64,000 nucleotides of DNA from Roseivivax sp. GX 12232 (GCF_021272185.1 NZ_JAJSEC010000003.1:124001-188000), one strand, 5' to 3'. Shown: positions 34,053-43,775, counted from the stretch's first letter. Program-made: numbers and translations. The notes: a model not told the origin generated them from the sequence alone.

Positions 34053-35348
34053 TCAGAGCCCGGCGTAGATCGGGAAGCGCGCGCAGAGCGCCTCGACCTC
34101 GGCCTTCACCTTGGCCTCGACCTCGGCATTGCCCTCGGGGCCGTTGGCGGCCAGCCCGTCCACCACCTCGATGATCCAGTCGGCGATCTGGCGGAACTCC
34201 GCCTCGCCGAAGCCGCGGGTGGTGCCGGCGGGCGAGCCGAGGCGGATGCCGCTGGTCACCGTCGGCTTCTCGGGGTCGAAGGGCACGCCGTTCTTGTTGC
34301 AGGTGATATGCGCACGGCCGAGCGCCTTCTCGGTCTCGTTGCCCTTCACGCCCTTGGGCCGCAGGTCGACCAGCACCACATGGGTGTCGGTGCCATGGGT
34401 CACCGTGTCGAGCCCGCCCTTGATCAGCTGGTCCGAGAGCGCCTGGGCGTTCTTGATCACCGACTGGGCATAGGTCTTGAAGCCCGGCTCCAGCGCCTCG
34501 CGGAAGGCCACCGCCTTGGCGGCGATCACATGCATCAGCGGGCCGCCCTGGATGCCGGGAAAGATCGCCGAGTTGACCTTCTTGGCGATGGTCTCGTCAT
34601 TGGTCAGGATCATGCCGCCGCGCGGGCCGCGCAGGGTCTTGTGGGTGGTGGTGGTCGCCACATGGGCATGCGGGAAGGGCGAGGGATGCTCGCCCGCGGC
34701 CACGAGGCCGGCGAAATGCGCCATGTCCACATGCAGCCAGGCGCCGACCTTGTCGGCGATCTCGCGCATGCGCTTGAAGTCGATCTGCCGCGGGATCGCC
34801 GAGCCACCGGCGATGATCAGCTTCGGCTGGTGCTCCAGGGCCAGGGCCTCGACCGCGTCGTAGTCGAGCATGTTGTCCTGCTGGCGCACGCCGTATTGCA
34901 CCGCGTTGAACCATTTGCCCGACTGGTTCGGCTTGGCGCCATGGGTCAGGTGCCCGCCGGCGTCGAGGCTCATGCCGAGGATCGTGTCGCCGGGCTGCAG
35001 GAGCGCGGTGAAGACGCCCTGGTTGGCCTGGCTGCCCGAGTTCGGCTGCACGTTGGCGAAGTCGCAGCCGAAGAGCTGCTTGGCCCGGTCGATGGCGAGG
35101 TTCTCGGCCACGTCCACCCAGTCGCAGCCACCGTAGTAGCGCCGGCCCGGGTAGCCCTCGGCGTATTTGTTGGTCATCACCCCGCCCTGGGCCTCCATCA
35201 CCGCCCGGGAGACGATGTTTTCCGACGCGATCAGCTCGATCTCGTCGCGCTGGCGGCCAAGCTCGCCCTCCATCGCGGCGAAAAGCTCGGGGTCGCGGCT
35301 GGCGAGCGTCTCGGTGAAGAAACCGTCGTCACGATGAGGCGCGTTCAT
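34053..35348 (-). CDS. glyA: Serine hydroxymethyltransferase
   Basis: 431-residue PLP enzyme interconverting serine and glycine with tetrahydrofolate, a main source of one-carbon units. Signatures: [59 protein letters not shown] and the PLP lysine in [16 protein letters not shown]. The start follows AAGGAGAT at good spacing. It is divergent from nadK and ends in a strong terminator. I see no glycine riboswitch in the upstream 200 bases. Confidence 0.97.
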   Translation of the reverse strand: MNAPHRDDGFFTETLASRDPELFAAMEGELGRQRDEIELIASENIVSRAVMEAQGGVMTNKYAEGYPGRRYYGGCDWVDVAENLAIDRAKQLFGCDFANVQPNSGSQANQGVFTALLQPGDTILGMSLDAGGHLTHGAKPNQSGKWFNAVQYGVRQQDNMLDYDAVEALALEHQPKLIIAGGSAIPRQIDFKRMREIADKVGAWLHVDMAHFAGLVAAGEHPSPFPHAHVATTTTHKTLRGPRGGMILTNDETIAKKVNSAIFPGIQGGPLMHVIAAKAVAFREALEPGFKTYAQSVIKNAQALSDQLIKGGLDTVTHGTDTHVVLVDLRPKGVKGNETEKALGRAHITCNKNGVPFDPEKPTVTSGIRLGSPAGTTRGFGEAEFRQIADWIIEVVDGLAANGPEGNAEVEAKVKAEVEALCARFPIYAGL

Positions 35349-35545
35349 GGGCAGATCTCCTTGCAATCTGGCCTGGGGGCGCCGGGCCCCCGGCATCGGG
35401 TCTGGCGGCGATGTATCGCGTTTCGCCGCCGGCACAAAGCCCGCAAGCGGCGTTTCGGGACAATATGCCGTCCCCGCTGGCGCTTTGCGGGCCGCTGTGC
35501 TTGTTTCGGAACGGCACAGGCAGGACAGGAAACAGGTCGAGACGG

Positions 35546-36301
35546 ATGAGGATCGCATTTGCCGCCTCGCATGCAGCCATCGCGCAATCCGCCAAGGCGG
35601 CGCTCTCGCGGCGCTACGGCGATCACGCCGAGGCCCAGGCGGACGTCATCGTCGCGCTGGGCGGAGATGGCTTCATGCTGCAGACGCTGCACCGCACGCA
35701 GGAGCTGGCCGCCCCGGTCTACGGGATGAACCGCGGCACCGTGGGCTTCCTGATGAACGAATACTCCGAGCACAATCTGACCGAACGGCTGGCGGCCGCC
35801 GAGGAGGCGGTGATCACGCCGCTCGCGATGCGCGCGGTGCAGACCGACGGCGGCACCTACGAGGCGCTGGCGATCAACGAGGTCTCGCTCCTGCGCGCCG
35901 GGCCGCAGGCGGCGCGGCTGAAGATCTCGGTCGACGGCAAGCTGCGCATGGCCGAGCTGGTCTGCGACGGGGCGCTGGTGGCGACGCCGGCGGGGTCCAC
36001 GGCCTACAACTATTCCGCCCACGGCCCGATCCTGCCGATCGGCGCCGACGTGCTGGCGCTGACCGCCATGGCCGCCTTCCGCCCCCGCCGCTGGCGCGGG
36101 GCGCTCCTGCCCAAGACCGCCGATGTCTCGATCGAGGTCCTGGAGCCCGAGAAGCGCCCGGTCATGGCCGAGGCCGACAGCCGCTCGGTCCGCGACGTGC
36201 TGCGCGTCGACATCCGCAGCGCCCCGGAGATCGCCCATCGGGTGCTCTTCGACCCGGGCCACGGGCTCGAGGAACGGCTGATCCGCGAACAGTTCGTCTG
36301 A
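35546..36301 (+). CDS. nadK: NAD kinase
   Basis: 251-residue ATP-NAD kinase producing NADP. Motifs: [17 protein letters not shown] (GGDG phosphate loop), [22 protein letters not shown] (NE/D motif) and [17 protein letters not shown]. Length suits the short alphaproteobacterial type. The ATG at 35546 gives the normal start MRIAFAAS; its ribosome site is weak (GGTCGAGACGG). Two 90-bp direct repeats follow the gene. Confidence 0.95.
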   Translation: MRIAFAASHAAIAQSAKAALSRRYGDHAEAQADVIVALGGDGFMLQTLHRTQELAAPVYGMNRGTVGFLMNEYSEHNLTERLAAAEEAVITPLAMRAVQTDGGTYEALAINEVSLLRAGPQAARLKISVDGKLRMAELVCDGALVATPAGSTAYNYSAHGPILPIGADVLALTAMAAFRPRRWRGALLPKTADVSIEVLEPEKRPVMAEADSRSVRDVLRVDIRSAPEIAHRVLFDPGHGLEERLIREQFV

Positions 36302-36313
36302 GGGGGAGGGCGA

Positions 36314-36403
36314 TCCGTCCGGCCGGGCCATCGAGGCCCGCCCGGCCGGAGCGAGGGCTCTGCCCTCGCGCTCCCGGAGTATTTGGAGCCCGGTCAGGCC
36401 TGG
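36314..36403 (+). repeat. 90-bp direct repeat, copy 1
   Basis: From TCCGTCCGGCCGGGCC to GTCAGGCCTGG. It contains the hairpin GCGAGGGC-TCT-GCCCTCGC (36351-36369) followed by GCTCCCGGAGTATTTG, the same architecture as the elements after hrpB and fdsB. It differs from copy 2 at three positions that I can see. Confidence 0.9.
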
Positions 36404-36458
36404 GGGTGGGCCTGGGTGGTTGGGTTGGTTCTTTTGGTTTTGGGGGTCGGGCTGGCTG

Positions 36459-36548
36459 TCCGTCCGGCCGGGCCATTGAGGCCCGCCCGGCCGGAGCGAG
36501 GGCTCTGCCCTCGCGCTCCCGGAGTATTTGCGGCCCGGTCAGGCCTGG
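36459..36548 (+). repeat. 90-bp direct repeat, copy 2
   Basis: Second copy, starting 145 bases after the first; hairpin at 36496-36514. The spacer is G/T-rich with GGTTGGTTCTTTTGG. Recent duplication is likely given the near identity. Confidence 0.9.
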
Positions 36549-36657
36549 AAGGGGTGGCGCCTGGTGGGGCGGCGCGCCCGGACGCGTCGACGGGGGCGGG
36601 GAACCGGGGGGCGCGGCGGGGCGTTTTTTCGGCGCGTGGGGCGAAGGGGGCACTGGA

Positions 36658-37194
36658 GTGGCAGAGTTTCTCGACATGCTGGTCAAGACCGTCGCCATCA
36701 TGGCGGCGATCGTCCTTTTGACGCGGCTTCTGGGGCTGCGGTCCTTTTCCAAGATGTCGGCCTTCGACTTCGCGGTCACCGTGGCCATCGGCTCGGTGCT
36801 GGCGGCGGTGGTCTCCTCGCCGGACAAGAGCCTCTGGACCGGGATCGGGGCGATCGCGGCGCTTTATTTGTGGAAGATGGCCATGGCGCCGCTGCGCACC
36901 CGGGTCGACTGGCTGCGCCGGCTGATCGACGCGCGGCCGGTCCTGGTGATGCGCGACGGCGAGATCCTCTGGGACGGCATGATGCGCGCCAATGTCACCC
37001 GCGAGGACCTCATGGCCAAGCTGCGGCAGTCGAACGTGCATGACCTCTCCGACGTGAAGGCGGTGGTGGTCGAGAGCACCGGCGTCGTCAGCGTGGTGCA
37101 GAACACCGAGGGCCGGGCGGTCTCGGAGGCGCTTCTGGCGGATGTGGTGGAGGTCGCGGGGCCGCGCGGGCGCGAGGCGCCGGGACGGGGGTGA
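36658..37194 (+). CDS. YetF/DUF421 family membrane protein
   Basis: 178 residues. Two to three N-terminal helices (MLVKTVAIMAAIVLLTRL; FAVTVAIGSVLAAVV; GIGAIAALYLWKMA) are followed by the DUF421 signature RLIDARPVLVMRDGEILWDG, MMRANVTREDLMAKLRQSNV and a conserved SDVKAVVVESTGVVSVV. Function is unknown; related YetF/YrbG-like proteins are linked to envelope stress in Bacillus. The GTG at 36658 is preferred because AAGGGGG lies seven bases upstream; an ATG at 36676 would remove six residues. Confidence 0.85.
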   Translation: MAEFLDMLVKTVAIMAAIVLLTRLLGLRSFSKMSAFDFAVTVAIGSVLAAVVSSPDKSLWTGIGAIAALYLWKMAMAPLRTRVDWLRRLIDARPVLVMRDGEILWDGMMRANVTREDLMAKLRQSNVHDLSDVKAVVVESTGVVSVVQNTEGRAVSEALLADVVEVAGPRGREAPGRG

Positions 37195-37371
37195 GGTTGC
37201 GCGGCGGGCTCTTATGGCCGGGCTGGCGGGATTGAGGCAAGCGTGGCGCGCTGGGTTATCGCGTCGGTGCTGGCGCGCTGATTGACCGGAAAGGCGACCG
37301 CCCCGCTCGCTCTCACGGTAGATGCTCCACGGCGACCCCGGCACCGCCCGGAGCCGCCACCGGCGCGCGCT

Positions 37372-39270
37372 TCAGCCGCCGCTTTGGGGGTAGCCCAGGG
37401 TCTTCACCGCGGCGCGGATCTCGTCGACGATGGCGGGATCGTCGATCGTCGCGGGCATCTTGAAGTCCTGGCCGTCGGCGAGATTGGCCATGGTCCGGCG
37501 CAGGATCTTGCCCGAGCGGGTCTTCGGCAGCCGGTCCACCACCTTGCAGAGCTTGAAGGCCGCCACCGGGCCGATCTGCTGGCGCACCCGGGCGACGCAT
37601 TCGGCCTCGATCTCGTCATGCGGGCGGTTCACCCCCTTGGTCAGGCAGACAAAGCCCATGGGCAGCTGGCCCTTGAAGTCGTCGGCGACGCCGATCACGG
37701 CGCATTCGGCCACGTCGGGGTGGCCCGCCAGCACCTCTTCCATGGCGCCGGTCGAAAGCCGGTGGCCCGCCACGTTGATGACGTCGTCGGTGCGCGCCAT
37801 GATGTAGAGGTAGCCGTCCTTGTCGATCAGGCCCGCGTCGCCGGTCTCGTAGTAGCCCGGGAAGCGCGCGAGGTAGCTCTTGTGGAAGCGCTCGGGCGCG
37901 TTCCAGAGCGTCGGCAGCGTGCCCGGCGGCAGCGGCAGGCGGATCGCGATGGCCCCGAGGTTGCCCGGCGCCACCGGGGTGCCGCCCTCGTCGAGGACCT
38001 GCACGTCGTAGCCCGGCATGGCGACGGAAGGGGAGCCGACCTTGACCGGCATGGCCTCGAGCCCGGCGGGATTGGCGACGATCGGCCAGCCGGTCTCGGT
38101 CTGCCACCAGTGGTCGTAGATCGGCTTGCCGGAGATTTCCTGCGCCCATTCCACCGTGTCGGGATCGGCGCGTTCCCCGGCGAGGTAGATCGCCCGGAGC
38201 TTCGAGATGTCGTGGCCTTCCAGAAGCGCGCCCTTGGGGTCCTCGCGCTTGACAGCCCGGAAGGCGGTGGGGGCGGTGAAGAAGTTGCGCACCCCGTGTT
38301 CGGCGATCACCCGCCAGAAGGTCGAGGCGTCGGGCGTGCCCACCGGCTTGCCCTCGAAGAGCACCGTGGTGTTGCCGTGCACCAGCGGGCCGTAGACGAT
38401 GTAGCTGTGGCCCACGACCCAGCCCACGTCCGAGGCCGCCCAGAAGACCTCGCCGGGGTCGACGTTGTAGATGTTCTTCATCGACCAGTAGAGCGCCACC
38501 AGGTGCCCGGCGGTGGGCCGCACCACGCCCTTGGGCGCGCCGGTGGTGCCGGAGGTATAGAGCACATAGACCGGGTGGGTGCCCTCGACCGGGACGCAGG
38601 TCGCGGGCTCGGCGCCCTCCTGGAAGGCGTGCCACTCGAAGTCGCGGCCCTCGGTCAGGCCGGCCTCCTCCTCGGGGCGCTGGAAGATCACCGTGAACTC
38701 GGGCTTGTGCGTGGCCTGGTCGAGCGCCCCGTCGAGCAGCGGCTTGTAGGCCACGGTGCGGCCCGGCTCGATGCCGCAGGAGGCGGCGATCACCGCCTTG
38801 GGGGTGGCGTCGTCGATGCGCACCGCCAGCTCGTGGCTGGCGAAGCCGCCGAAGACCACCGAATGAATCGCGCCGAGCCGGGCGCAGGCCAGCATGGCCA
38901 CCGCGGTCTCGGGCACCATGGGCATGTAGATGATCACCCGGTCGCCCTTTTCCACGCCGCGCGCCTTCAGCGCGCCGGCCAGCCGGGCGACCCGGTCCTG
39001 AAGCTCGGCATAGGTGATCGTCGCCTTGGTACCGGTCACCGGGCTGTCGTAGATGATCGCGGCCTGCTCTCCGCGGCCGGCCTCGACGTGGCGGTCGACG
39101 CAGTTGTAACAGGTGTTGAGCCGCCCTTCGGCGAACCACTCGAAGACATGGTGGCCGCGGTCGTAGAGCGCGCGCGTCGGCGGTTCGTCCCAGTCGATGG
39201 CGCGGGCCTGCTCCAGCCAGAAGGCCTCGGGGTCTGTCTTCCAGGACTGGTAGACATCGGCATATGTCAT
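37372..39270 (-). CDS. prpE: Propionyl-CoA synthetase
   Basis: 632-residue AMP-forming ligase of the acetyl-CoA synthetase group. The N-terminus MTYADVYQSWKTDPEAFW and NTCYNCVDRHVEAG are typical of PrpE. Core motifs: VLYTSGTTGAPKGVV (P-loop), QTETGWPI, GYYETGDAG and RLPKTRSGKILRRT, where the Lys is the regulatory acylation site that sirtuins such as the nearby CobB can deacylate. It activates propionate for the methylmalonyl-CoA or methylcitrate route. The start follows GGGAGGAG. No other prp genes are adjacent. Confidence 0.93.
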   Translation of the reverse strand: MTYADVYQSWKTDPEAFWLEQARAIDWDEPPTRALYDRGHHVFEWFAEGRLNTCYNCVDRHVEAGRGEQAAIIYDSPVTGTKATITYAELQDRVARLAGALKARGVEKGDRVIIYMPMVPETAVAMLACARLGAIHSVVFGGFASHELAVRIDDATPKAVIAASCGIEPGRTVAYKPLLDGALDQATHKPEFTVIFQRPEEEAGLTEGRDFEWHAFQEGAEPATCVPVEGTHPVYVLYTSGTTGAPKGVVRPTAGHLVALYWSMKNIYNVDPGEVFWAASDVGWVVGHSYIVYGPLVHGNTTVLFEGKPVGTPDASTFWRVIAEHGVRNFFTAPTAFRAVKREDPKGALLEGHDISKLRAIYLAGERADPDTVEWAQEISGKPIYDHWWQTETGWPIVANPAGLEAMPVKVGSPSVAMPGYDVQVLDEGGTPVAPGNLGAIAIRLPLPPGTLPTLWNAPERFHKSYLARFPGYYETGDAGLIDKDGYLYIMARTDDVINVAGHRLSTGAMEEVLAGHPDVAECAVIGVADDFKGQLPMGFVCLTKGVNRPHDEIEAECVARVRQQIGPVAAFKLCKVVDRLPKTRSGKILRRTMANLADGQDFKMPATIDDPAIVDEIRAAVKTLGYPQSGG

Positions 39271-39382
39271 TTTGCGGCTCCTCCCTGCCTCAAGCTCCTC
39301 GTCTGTTGTGTTACGGAGCCACGGGGCGGGGATGCAAGCGCCGCGCGCGCGGCCCGGGTCGGAAAATGGTCGGAGAGGGCGC

Positions 39383-40039
39383 TCAGGCCGGCTCGAAGCG
39401 GTAGCCGAAGCGGGCGATGTCGGGGGCGCAGAGATCGGCCACCCGGGCGCGGGTCTCGGCGTCGTAATAGCCGCGCCAGTCTTCGGCCCGGGCCGAGCGG
39501 TTGGCATGGGGCAGCGCGAGCCGGAAGCCCAGGAGCGCCTCGAAGGCGGGCAGGTCGGTCTGCAGATATTCGAGCCGCAGGAAGAGCGTCTCGGCCTCCT
39601 CGCCGTCGGGGCGGGTGACATAGCTGCCGTAGGGAGCCGCGCGCAGCGCCGCGCCGGTGGCGGGGTCGGCGAGGAAATCGGCGAAGCTCAGCGCCTTGGC
39701 GCGCCGCACCGCGGGGTGGTCGAAGCTCTGATCCTGCAGCCAGTGGTAGTAGCTGACCATCCGGTCCCAGGGGTTGCGCACCAGGGTGACGACCTTGAGG
39801 GGCGCGAGCGCCGCCTCGGGCAAGAGGCCCGCCACGTCCCGCAGGCTGGCGTGTTTCCAGACCCGCCCGGCGGCGGGGCCCAGCGTCTTCAGCCGCTTGC
39901 GCCGGGCGCGCGCCTTGGGGGTGTCGCCGATCAGGATGTCATCGCGATGCGCCCGCGCCTCGAGCGCCAGCGCCAGCGAGGTGCCGCCGGTCTTGGGGAT
40001 ATGCACGAAGAGATAGCCGCGTCCGGGCGAGATGATCAT
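39383..40039 (-). CDS. Sulfotransferase family protein
   Basis: 218 residues. The PAPS 5'-phosphosulfate loop YLFVHIPKTGGTSLAL is at about 10-25, and the 3'-phosphate motif VVTLVRNPWDRMVSYYHW at about 83-100. FLRLEYLQTDLPAFEALLG and the C-terminal LCAPDIARFGYRF fit bacterial sulfotransferase_2-like proteins that modify surface polysaccharides or lipids. Acceptor is unknown. Its ATG overlaps the stop of the upstream flavin-oxidase-like gene (ATGA at 40036-40039), so the two are coupled. Confidence 0.85.
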   Translation of the reverse strand: MIISPGRGYLFVHIPKTGGTSLALALEARAHRDDILIGDTPKARARRKRLKTLGPAAGRVWKHASLRDVAGLLPEAALAPLKVVTLVRNPWDRMVSYYHWLQDQSFDHPAVRRAKALSFADFLADPATGAALRAAPYGSYVTRPDGEEAETLFLRLEYLQTDLPAFEALLGFRLALPHANRSARAEDWRGYYDAETRARVADLCAPDIARFGYRFEPA

Positions 40040-40518
40040 GGGCGCTCGCCTCCGGGGCGGACGCCGTAGAGGCGATGCGCCTCGGCGATCATCTGGCCCT
40101 CGGTCTTGTCGGGGAAGACCCGGTAGCCCGGCGCGAGGAGCGGCCGGGCGCGGGTCACGCTGACCGCGATGACATGGCGGATGGCGAAAGCGGGCCCGGC
40201 CTTCCGGGCGAGCGGCGCCGCGGCCTCGGCGAAGTCGGGCGCCTCGGGGGCGATGATCCGCGCGGTGCCGTGAAACGTCATGCCCTTCTGCCGGAAGACG
40301 TCCAGCGCCGAGACGCAGACCTCGGGGTTGGCGCGGATGTTGCGCAGGCTGCCGGCCGAGGCGATCTCGGCGATCAGGATCTCGCCCGAGGGGGCGGGCA
40401 GGAAGACCTCCTTGGGCGAGACATTGGGCCGGCCCTCCGCATCGGCGGTGGCGAGCCAGACCAGCACCGCGCGGTCGAGCGCGGCGCGGCTGTCGTCGGA
40501 AAGCGCGCTTCGGGACAT
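40036..40518 (-). CDS. Pyridoxamine 5'-phosphate oxidase-like flavin-binding protein
   Basis: 160 residues with a split-barrel FMN-binding fold: VLVWLATADAEGRPNVSPKEV, EILIAEIASAGSLRNIRANPEVCVSA, FRQKGMTFHGTARII and a C-terminal SVTRARPLLAPGYRVFP. It may reduce or oxidise a small molecule with FMN, or bind a deazaflavin; it lacks the substrate residues of true PdxH as far as I can judge. The start follows CCGGAGG. It heads a two-gene unit with the sulfotransferase and is divergent from the acyl-CoA ligase. Confidence 0.8.
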   Translation of the reverse strand: MSRSALSDDSRAALDRAVLVWLATADAEGRPNVSPKEVFLPAPSGEILIAEIASAGSLRNIRANPEVCVSALDVFRQKGMTFHGTARIIAPEAPDFAEAAAPLARKAGPAFAIRHVIAVSVTRARPLLAPGYRVFPDKTEGQMIAEAHRLYGVRPGGERP

Positions 40519-40645
40519 CGGGCCTCCGGGGTGGCGGGGTCAGGGTCGGGCGCAGCTTGCCTCCAGCCCGAGGGCCGCCGCAAGGCTTGCCTGCGCCCGC
40601 GCTTGGCCGCAATCTGAGCGCGAGCGACGGGCAAGGGAGGACAGC

Positions 40646-42271
40646 ATGGGCTGGTTGCCGGACGAGACCGGGCTGGGCAAGGTGCCTGCCAATTACACCC
40701 CGCTGACACCCCTGTCCTTCCTGAAGCGCGCGGTGGAGGTCTATCCCGACCACCTGGCCGTGGCCTACGGCAGCCACCGGGTCGACTACCGCGCCTATGC
40801 CGCGCGGGTGAGCCGGCTGGCCTCGGCGCTGGCGGGGCGCGGCATCCAGCCGGGCGACGTGGTTGCGACGCTCCTGCCCAATATCCCCGCCCATGCCGAG
40901 GCGCATTTCGGCGTGCCTGCCGCGGGGGCGGTGCTGAACGCGATCAACACCCGGCTCGATGCGGGCACCGTGGCCTATATCTTCGCCCATGGCGGGGCCA
41001 AGCTGGCACTCGTCGACAGCGAGGTGATCGAGGTCGCCGAGGCGGCCCTGGTGGAGATGGAGGGTCCGGGCCCGGTGCTGATCGAGGTGGTCGACGCCGA
41101 GGCGGGCTGCATCGCCAGCGGGCGCCACACCACCTATGACGCGCTTCTGGCCGAGGGCGCGCCCGATGCGCCCTGGATCATGCCCGAGGACGAATGGGAG
41201 AGCATCGCGCTCAATTACACCTCGGGCACCACCGGGCGGCCGAAGGGCGTCGTCTACCACCACCGGGGCGCCTATCTGAACGCCATGGGGCAGGTGCTGT
41301 CCTGGCGCATGGTGCTGAACCCGGTCTATCTGACCATCGTGCCGCTTTTTCACTGCAACGGCTGGTGCCACACCTGGATGATGCCGGTGGTCGGCGGCAC
41401 GCTGGTCTGCTGCCGCGAGATCCGCGCCAAGCCGATCTTCGACGCCATCGCCGAGGAAGGCGTGACCCATTTCGGCGGCGCGCCGATCGTGCTCAACACG
41501 CTGATCAACGCCCCCGAGGCCGAGCGGCGCGCCTTCCCGCAGGTGGTCGAGGTCTTCACCGCGGGCGCCCCGCCGGCGCCCTCGACGCTGGCGAAGATCG
41601 AGCCCATGGGCTTCAACGTCACCCATGTCTACGGGCTGACCGAGACCTACGGGCCGGGCACCGAATGCACCTGGCAGGCCAAGTGGGACGGCACCGCGGG
41701 CGCTGCGCGGGCCGATCTGAAGGCCCGGCAGGGCGTCGCCATGCCCTTCCTCGAGCATGTGACGGTCATGGACGATCGCATGGTCGAAGTGCCGCATGAC
41801 GGCGAGACCAAGGGCGAGATCATGTTCCGCGGCAACGGCGTGATGAAGGGCTACTACAAGAACCCCGAGGCCACCGAGGAAAGCTTCGCGGGCGGCTATT
41901 TCCATTCGGGCGACATCGCGATCCTCGAAGAGGACGGCTACATCCGCATCGCCGACCGCGCCAAGGACATCATCATCTCGGGCGGCGAGAACATCTCTTC
42001 GGTGGAGGTCGAGGGCGTGCTGATGGGCCATGACGCGGTCTCGCTCTGCGCGGTGGTCGCCAAGCCCGACGAGACCTGGGGCGAGGTGCCCTGCGCCTTC
42101 GTCGAGCTGAAGACCGGCGCGGAGGCGGAGGAGGCGGAGCTGATCGCCTTCGTCCGCGGCCAGCTCGCCGGGTTCAAGACACCGAAGAAGGTGGTCTTCG
42201 GGGAACTGCCGAAGACCTCGACGGGGAAGATTCAGAAGTTCCAGCTCCGGGCGCAGGCGAAGGAGATGTGA
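40646..42271 (+). CDS. Acyl-CoA synthetase (AMP-forming; DmdB-like)
   Basis: 541 residues. Adenylation motifs: LNYTSGTTGRPKGVVYHH, YGLTETYGPGTECTW, YFHSGDIAILEEDGYI, IISGGENISSVEVE and the catalytic Lys in LPKTSTGKIQKF. Length and the N-terminus PDETGLGKVPANYTPL resemble medium-chain ligases and the methylmercaptopropionyl-CoA ligase DmdB of the DMSP demethylation route in marine relatives. Without neighbours such as dmdC or dmdD the substrate is open. The start follows a strong AAGGGAGG. Confidence 0.88.
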   Translation: MGWLPDETGLGKVPANYTPLTPLSFLKRAVEVYPDHLAVAYGSHRVDYRAYAARVSRLASALAGRGIQPGDVVATLLPNIPAHAEAHFGVPAAGAVLNAINTRLDAGTVAYIFAHGGAKLALVDSEVIEVAEAALVEMEGPGPVLIEVVDAEAGCIASGRHTTYDALLAEGAPDAPWIMPEDEWESIALNYTSGTTGRPKGVVYHHRGAYLNAMGQVLSWRMVLNPVYLTIVPLFHCNGWCHTWMMPVVGGTLVCCREIRAKPIFDAIAEEGVTHFGGAPIVLNTLINAPEAERRAFPQVVEVFTAGAPPAPSTLAKIEPMGFNVTHVYGLTETYGPGTECTWQAKWDGTAGAARADLKARQGVAMPFLEHVTVMDDRMVEVPHDGETKGEIMFRGNGVMKGYYKNPEATEESFAGGYFHSGDIAILEEDGYIRIADRAKDIIISGGENISSVEVEGVLMGHDAVSLCAVVAKPDETWGEVPCAFVELKTGAEAEEAELIAFVRGQLAGFKTPKKVVFGELPKTSTGKIQKFQLRAQAKEM

Positions 42272-42746
42272 GGTCGGGCCGGGCAGGGGGCTCGGGCGAA
42301 GGCGCGGCCTTTGAAGTCCGCGCCCACCGCCGCCGCCAGCCGCCGCGCCTGCCGGGGCGTCGCGCCGCTCAACCCATTCTCAGCCGCCGCTCCCTGCGGT
42401 GTGTGGCGCCGCGCGCCCGGCCCAAATCCGCCACGCCCGCCGGGGCAGCACACCACGCACCCCGCTCTCAACTCCGCGCCCCACCCAGGGCCCGAAGCGC
42501 CCCACCCCAGGCTTCAGCTTGGCAAAAATACCTAAACCGGCGCCCTCAGCCGCCGCCCAAGCCGGGGCGGCGCGCCTCTCACCCCCACACCCAAGCCAAG
42601 CCCCAACGCCATCACCCTCGGCAAAAATACCGCACTCCCCGCGTCCGAAACCGGCGTCACAGCCCCGCGCGCCCATGCGATTGCCGTCTCCCACCGCCGC
42701 GTGTAGCTTGCGCCGAGCCACAGGTGCAGACGAGCCCCCGGAGCGC
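42272..42746. other. Gap with two fragments of the interspersed element
   Basis: 475 bases, C-rich on the plus strand. CTTCAGCTTGGCAAAAATACC (ends at 42532) and GGCAAAAATACC (42620-42631) are the complement of the GGTATTTTTGCC tail seen at 22180, here without the hairpin. No gene is accepted. Confidence 0.55.
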
Positions 42747-43775
42747 ATGACAGCCCTTACCCAATACCAGCGTCTCGAAGCCTCGGGCCTCTGGCGTGCC
42801 GATGCCGAGGCGCAGCGGCGCGAGGTGATCGTCTCGCTGGGCGAGGCCTCCCTGACGATCAGCGACGGCAACGAGCGCCCGCTGGCGCATTGGTCGCTGG
42901 CGGCGGTGGAGCGGGCCACGGCGCGGGGCGAGCTGCCGGCGATCTACCACCCCGACGGCGACCCCGGAGAGACGCTGGAGCTGGGCGAGGACGCCCCCGA
43001 GATGATCGAGGGCATCGACCGGGTGCTGCGGGCGATCTCGCGGGCGCGGCCCCGGCCGGGCAAGCTGCGGCTCTGGATCACCGGCGGGCTGGCGGCGGCG
43101 GGCGTGTTGGCGACGGTCTTCTGGCTGCCCGGCGCGCTTCTGGCCTATTCGACCGAGGTTGTCCCCCCGGTCAAGCGCGACGAGATCGGCGCGGCGCTTC
43201 TGGAGCGGATCGAGCGGGTGGCGGGCCGGCCCTGCAGCGCCAGCGAGGCCGAGGAGCCCCTGCGCGCGCTGGGCCGCCGGGTGCTGGGCCCTGAGCGCGG
43301 CGGCGACCTGACGGTCCTGCGCCAGGCGGTGCCGGACACCGCGCATCTGCCGGGCGGGCGCATCCTTCTGAACCGGCGGCTGGTCGAGGACCCCGAGGAC
43401 CCCGATGTCACCGCGGGCTATGTCCTGGCCGAGGCGCTGCGCGCCGGGCGGGCCGATCCGCTGGGTGAGCTCCTCCAGCGCGCGGGGCTTTTCGCGACGC
43501 TGAAGCTTCTGACCACGGGCGAGCTGCCGGAAAGCGCGCTGGACGCCCATGCCGAGGCGATCCTCTCGGAGACCCCGGCGCGGGTCTCGACCGAGGCGCT
43601 CCTGACCGCCTTCGACGGGGCGGAGCTGCGCTCGAGCCCCTATGCCTATGCGATCGACATGACCGGCGAGACGACGCTGCCGCTGATCGAGGCCGACCCC
43701 CGGCGCGAGACCGGCAGCCGCCCGGTGCTGACGGACGCGGAATGGGTGCGGCTGCAGGGGATCTGCACGGGGTAG
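42747..43775 (+). CDS. Membrane protein resembling M48 peptidases but lacking HExxH
   Basis: 342 residues. The N-terminal ~100 residues are soluble (VIVSLGEASLTISDGNERPLAHW). One membrane helix lies at about 112-132 (GLAAAGVLATVFWLPGALLAY). The C-terminal half resembles the M48 fold: IERVAGRPCSASEAE, then TAHLPGGRILLNRRLVED and DVTAGYVLAEALRAGRADPL. In M48 enzymes the equivalent of YVLAEALRA reads LAHELGH; here both zinc histidines are missing, so it is probably catalytically dead. The resemblance is inferred by eye. The ribosome site is CCCCCGGAGCGC. It stands alone. Confidence 0.7.
   Translation: MTALTQYQRLEASGLWRADAEAQRREVIVSLGEASLTISDGNERPLAHWSLAAVERATARGELPAIYHPDGDPGETLELGEDAPEMIEGIDRVLRAISRARPRPGKLRLWITGGLAAAGVLATVFWLPGALLAYSTEVVPPVKRDEIGAALLERIERVAGRPCSASEAEEPLRALGRRVLGPERGGDLTVLRQAVPDTAHLPGGRILLNRRLVEDPEDPDVTAGYVLAEALRAGRADPLGELLQRAGLFATLKLLTTGELPESALDAHAEAILSETPARVSTEALLTAFDGAELRSSPYAYAIDMTGETTLPLIEADPRRETGSRPVLTDAEWVRLQGICTG

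Noticed and set aside
35349-35545. Glycine riboswitch upstream of glyA
   Set aside because: The expected conserved glycine-aptamer core is not visible in the short divergent region.
35347-36657. Plus-strand frame running from before nadK into the DUF421 gene
   Set aside because: Out of frame with nadK; only the last 178 codons (from GTG 36658) form the YetF-like protein.
39383-42031. 882-codon minus-strand frame spanning three genes
   Set aside because: Only its last 218 codons (the sulfotransferase) are credible; the rest is antisense to the acyl-CoA ligase or out of frame with the oxidase gene.
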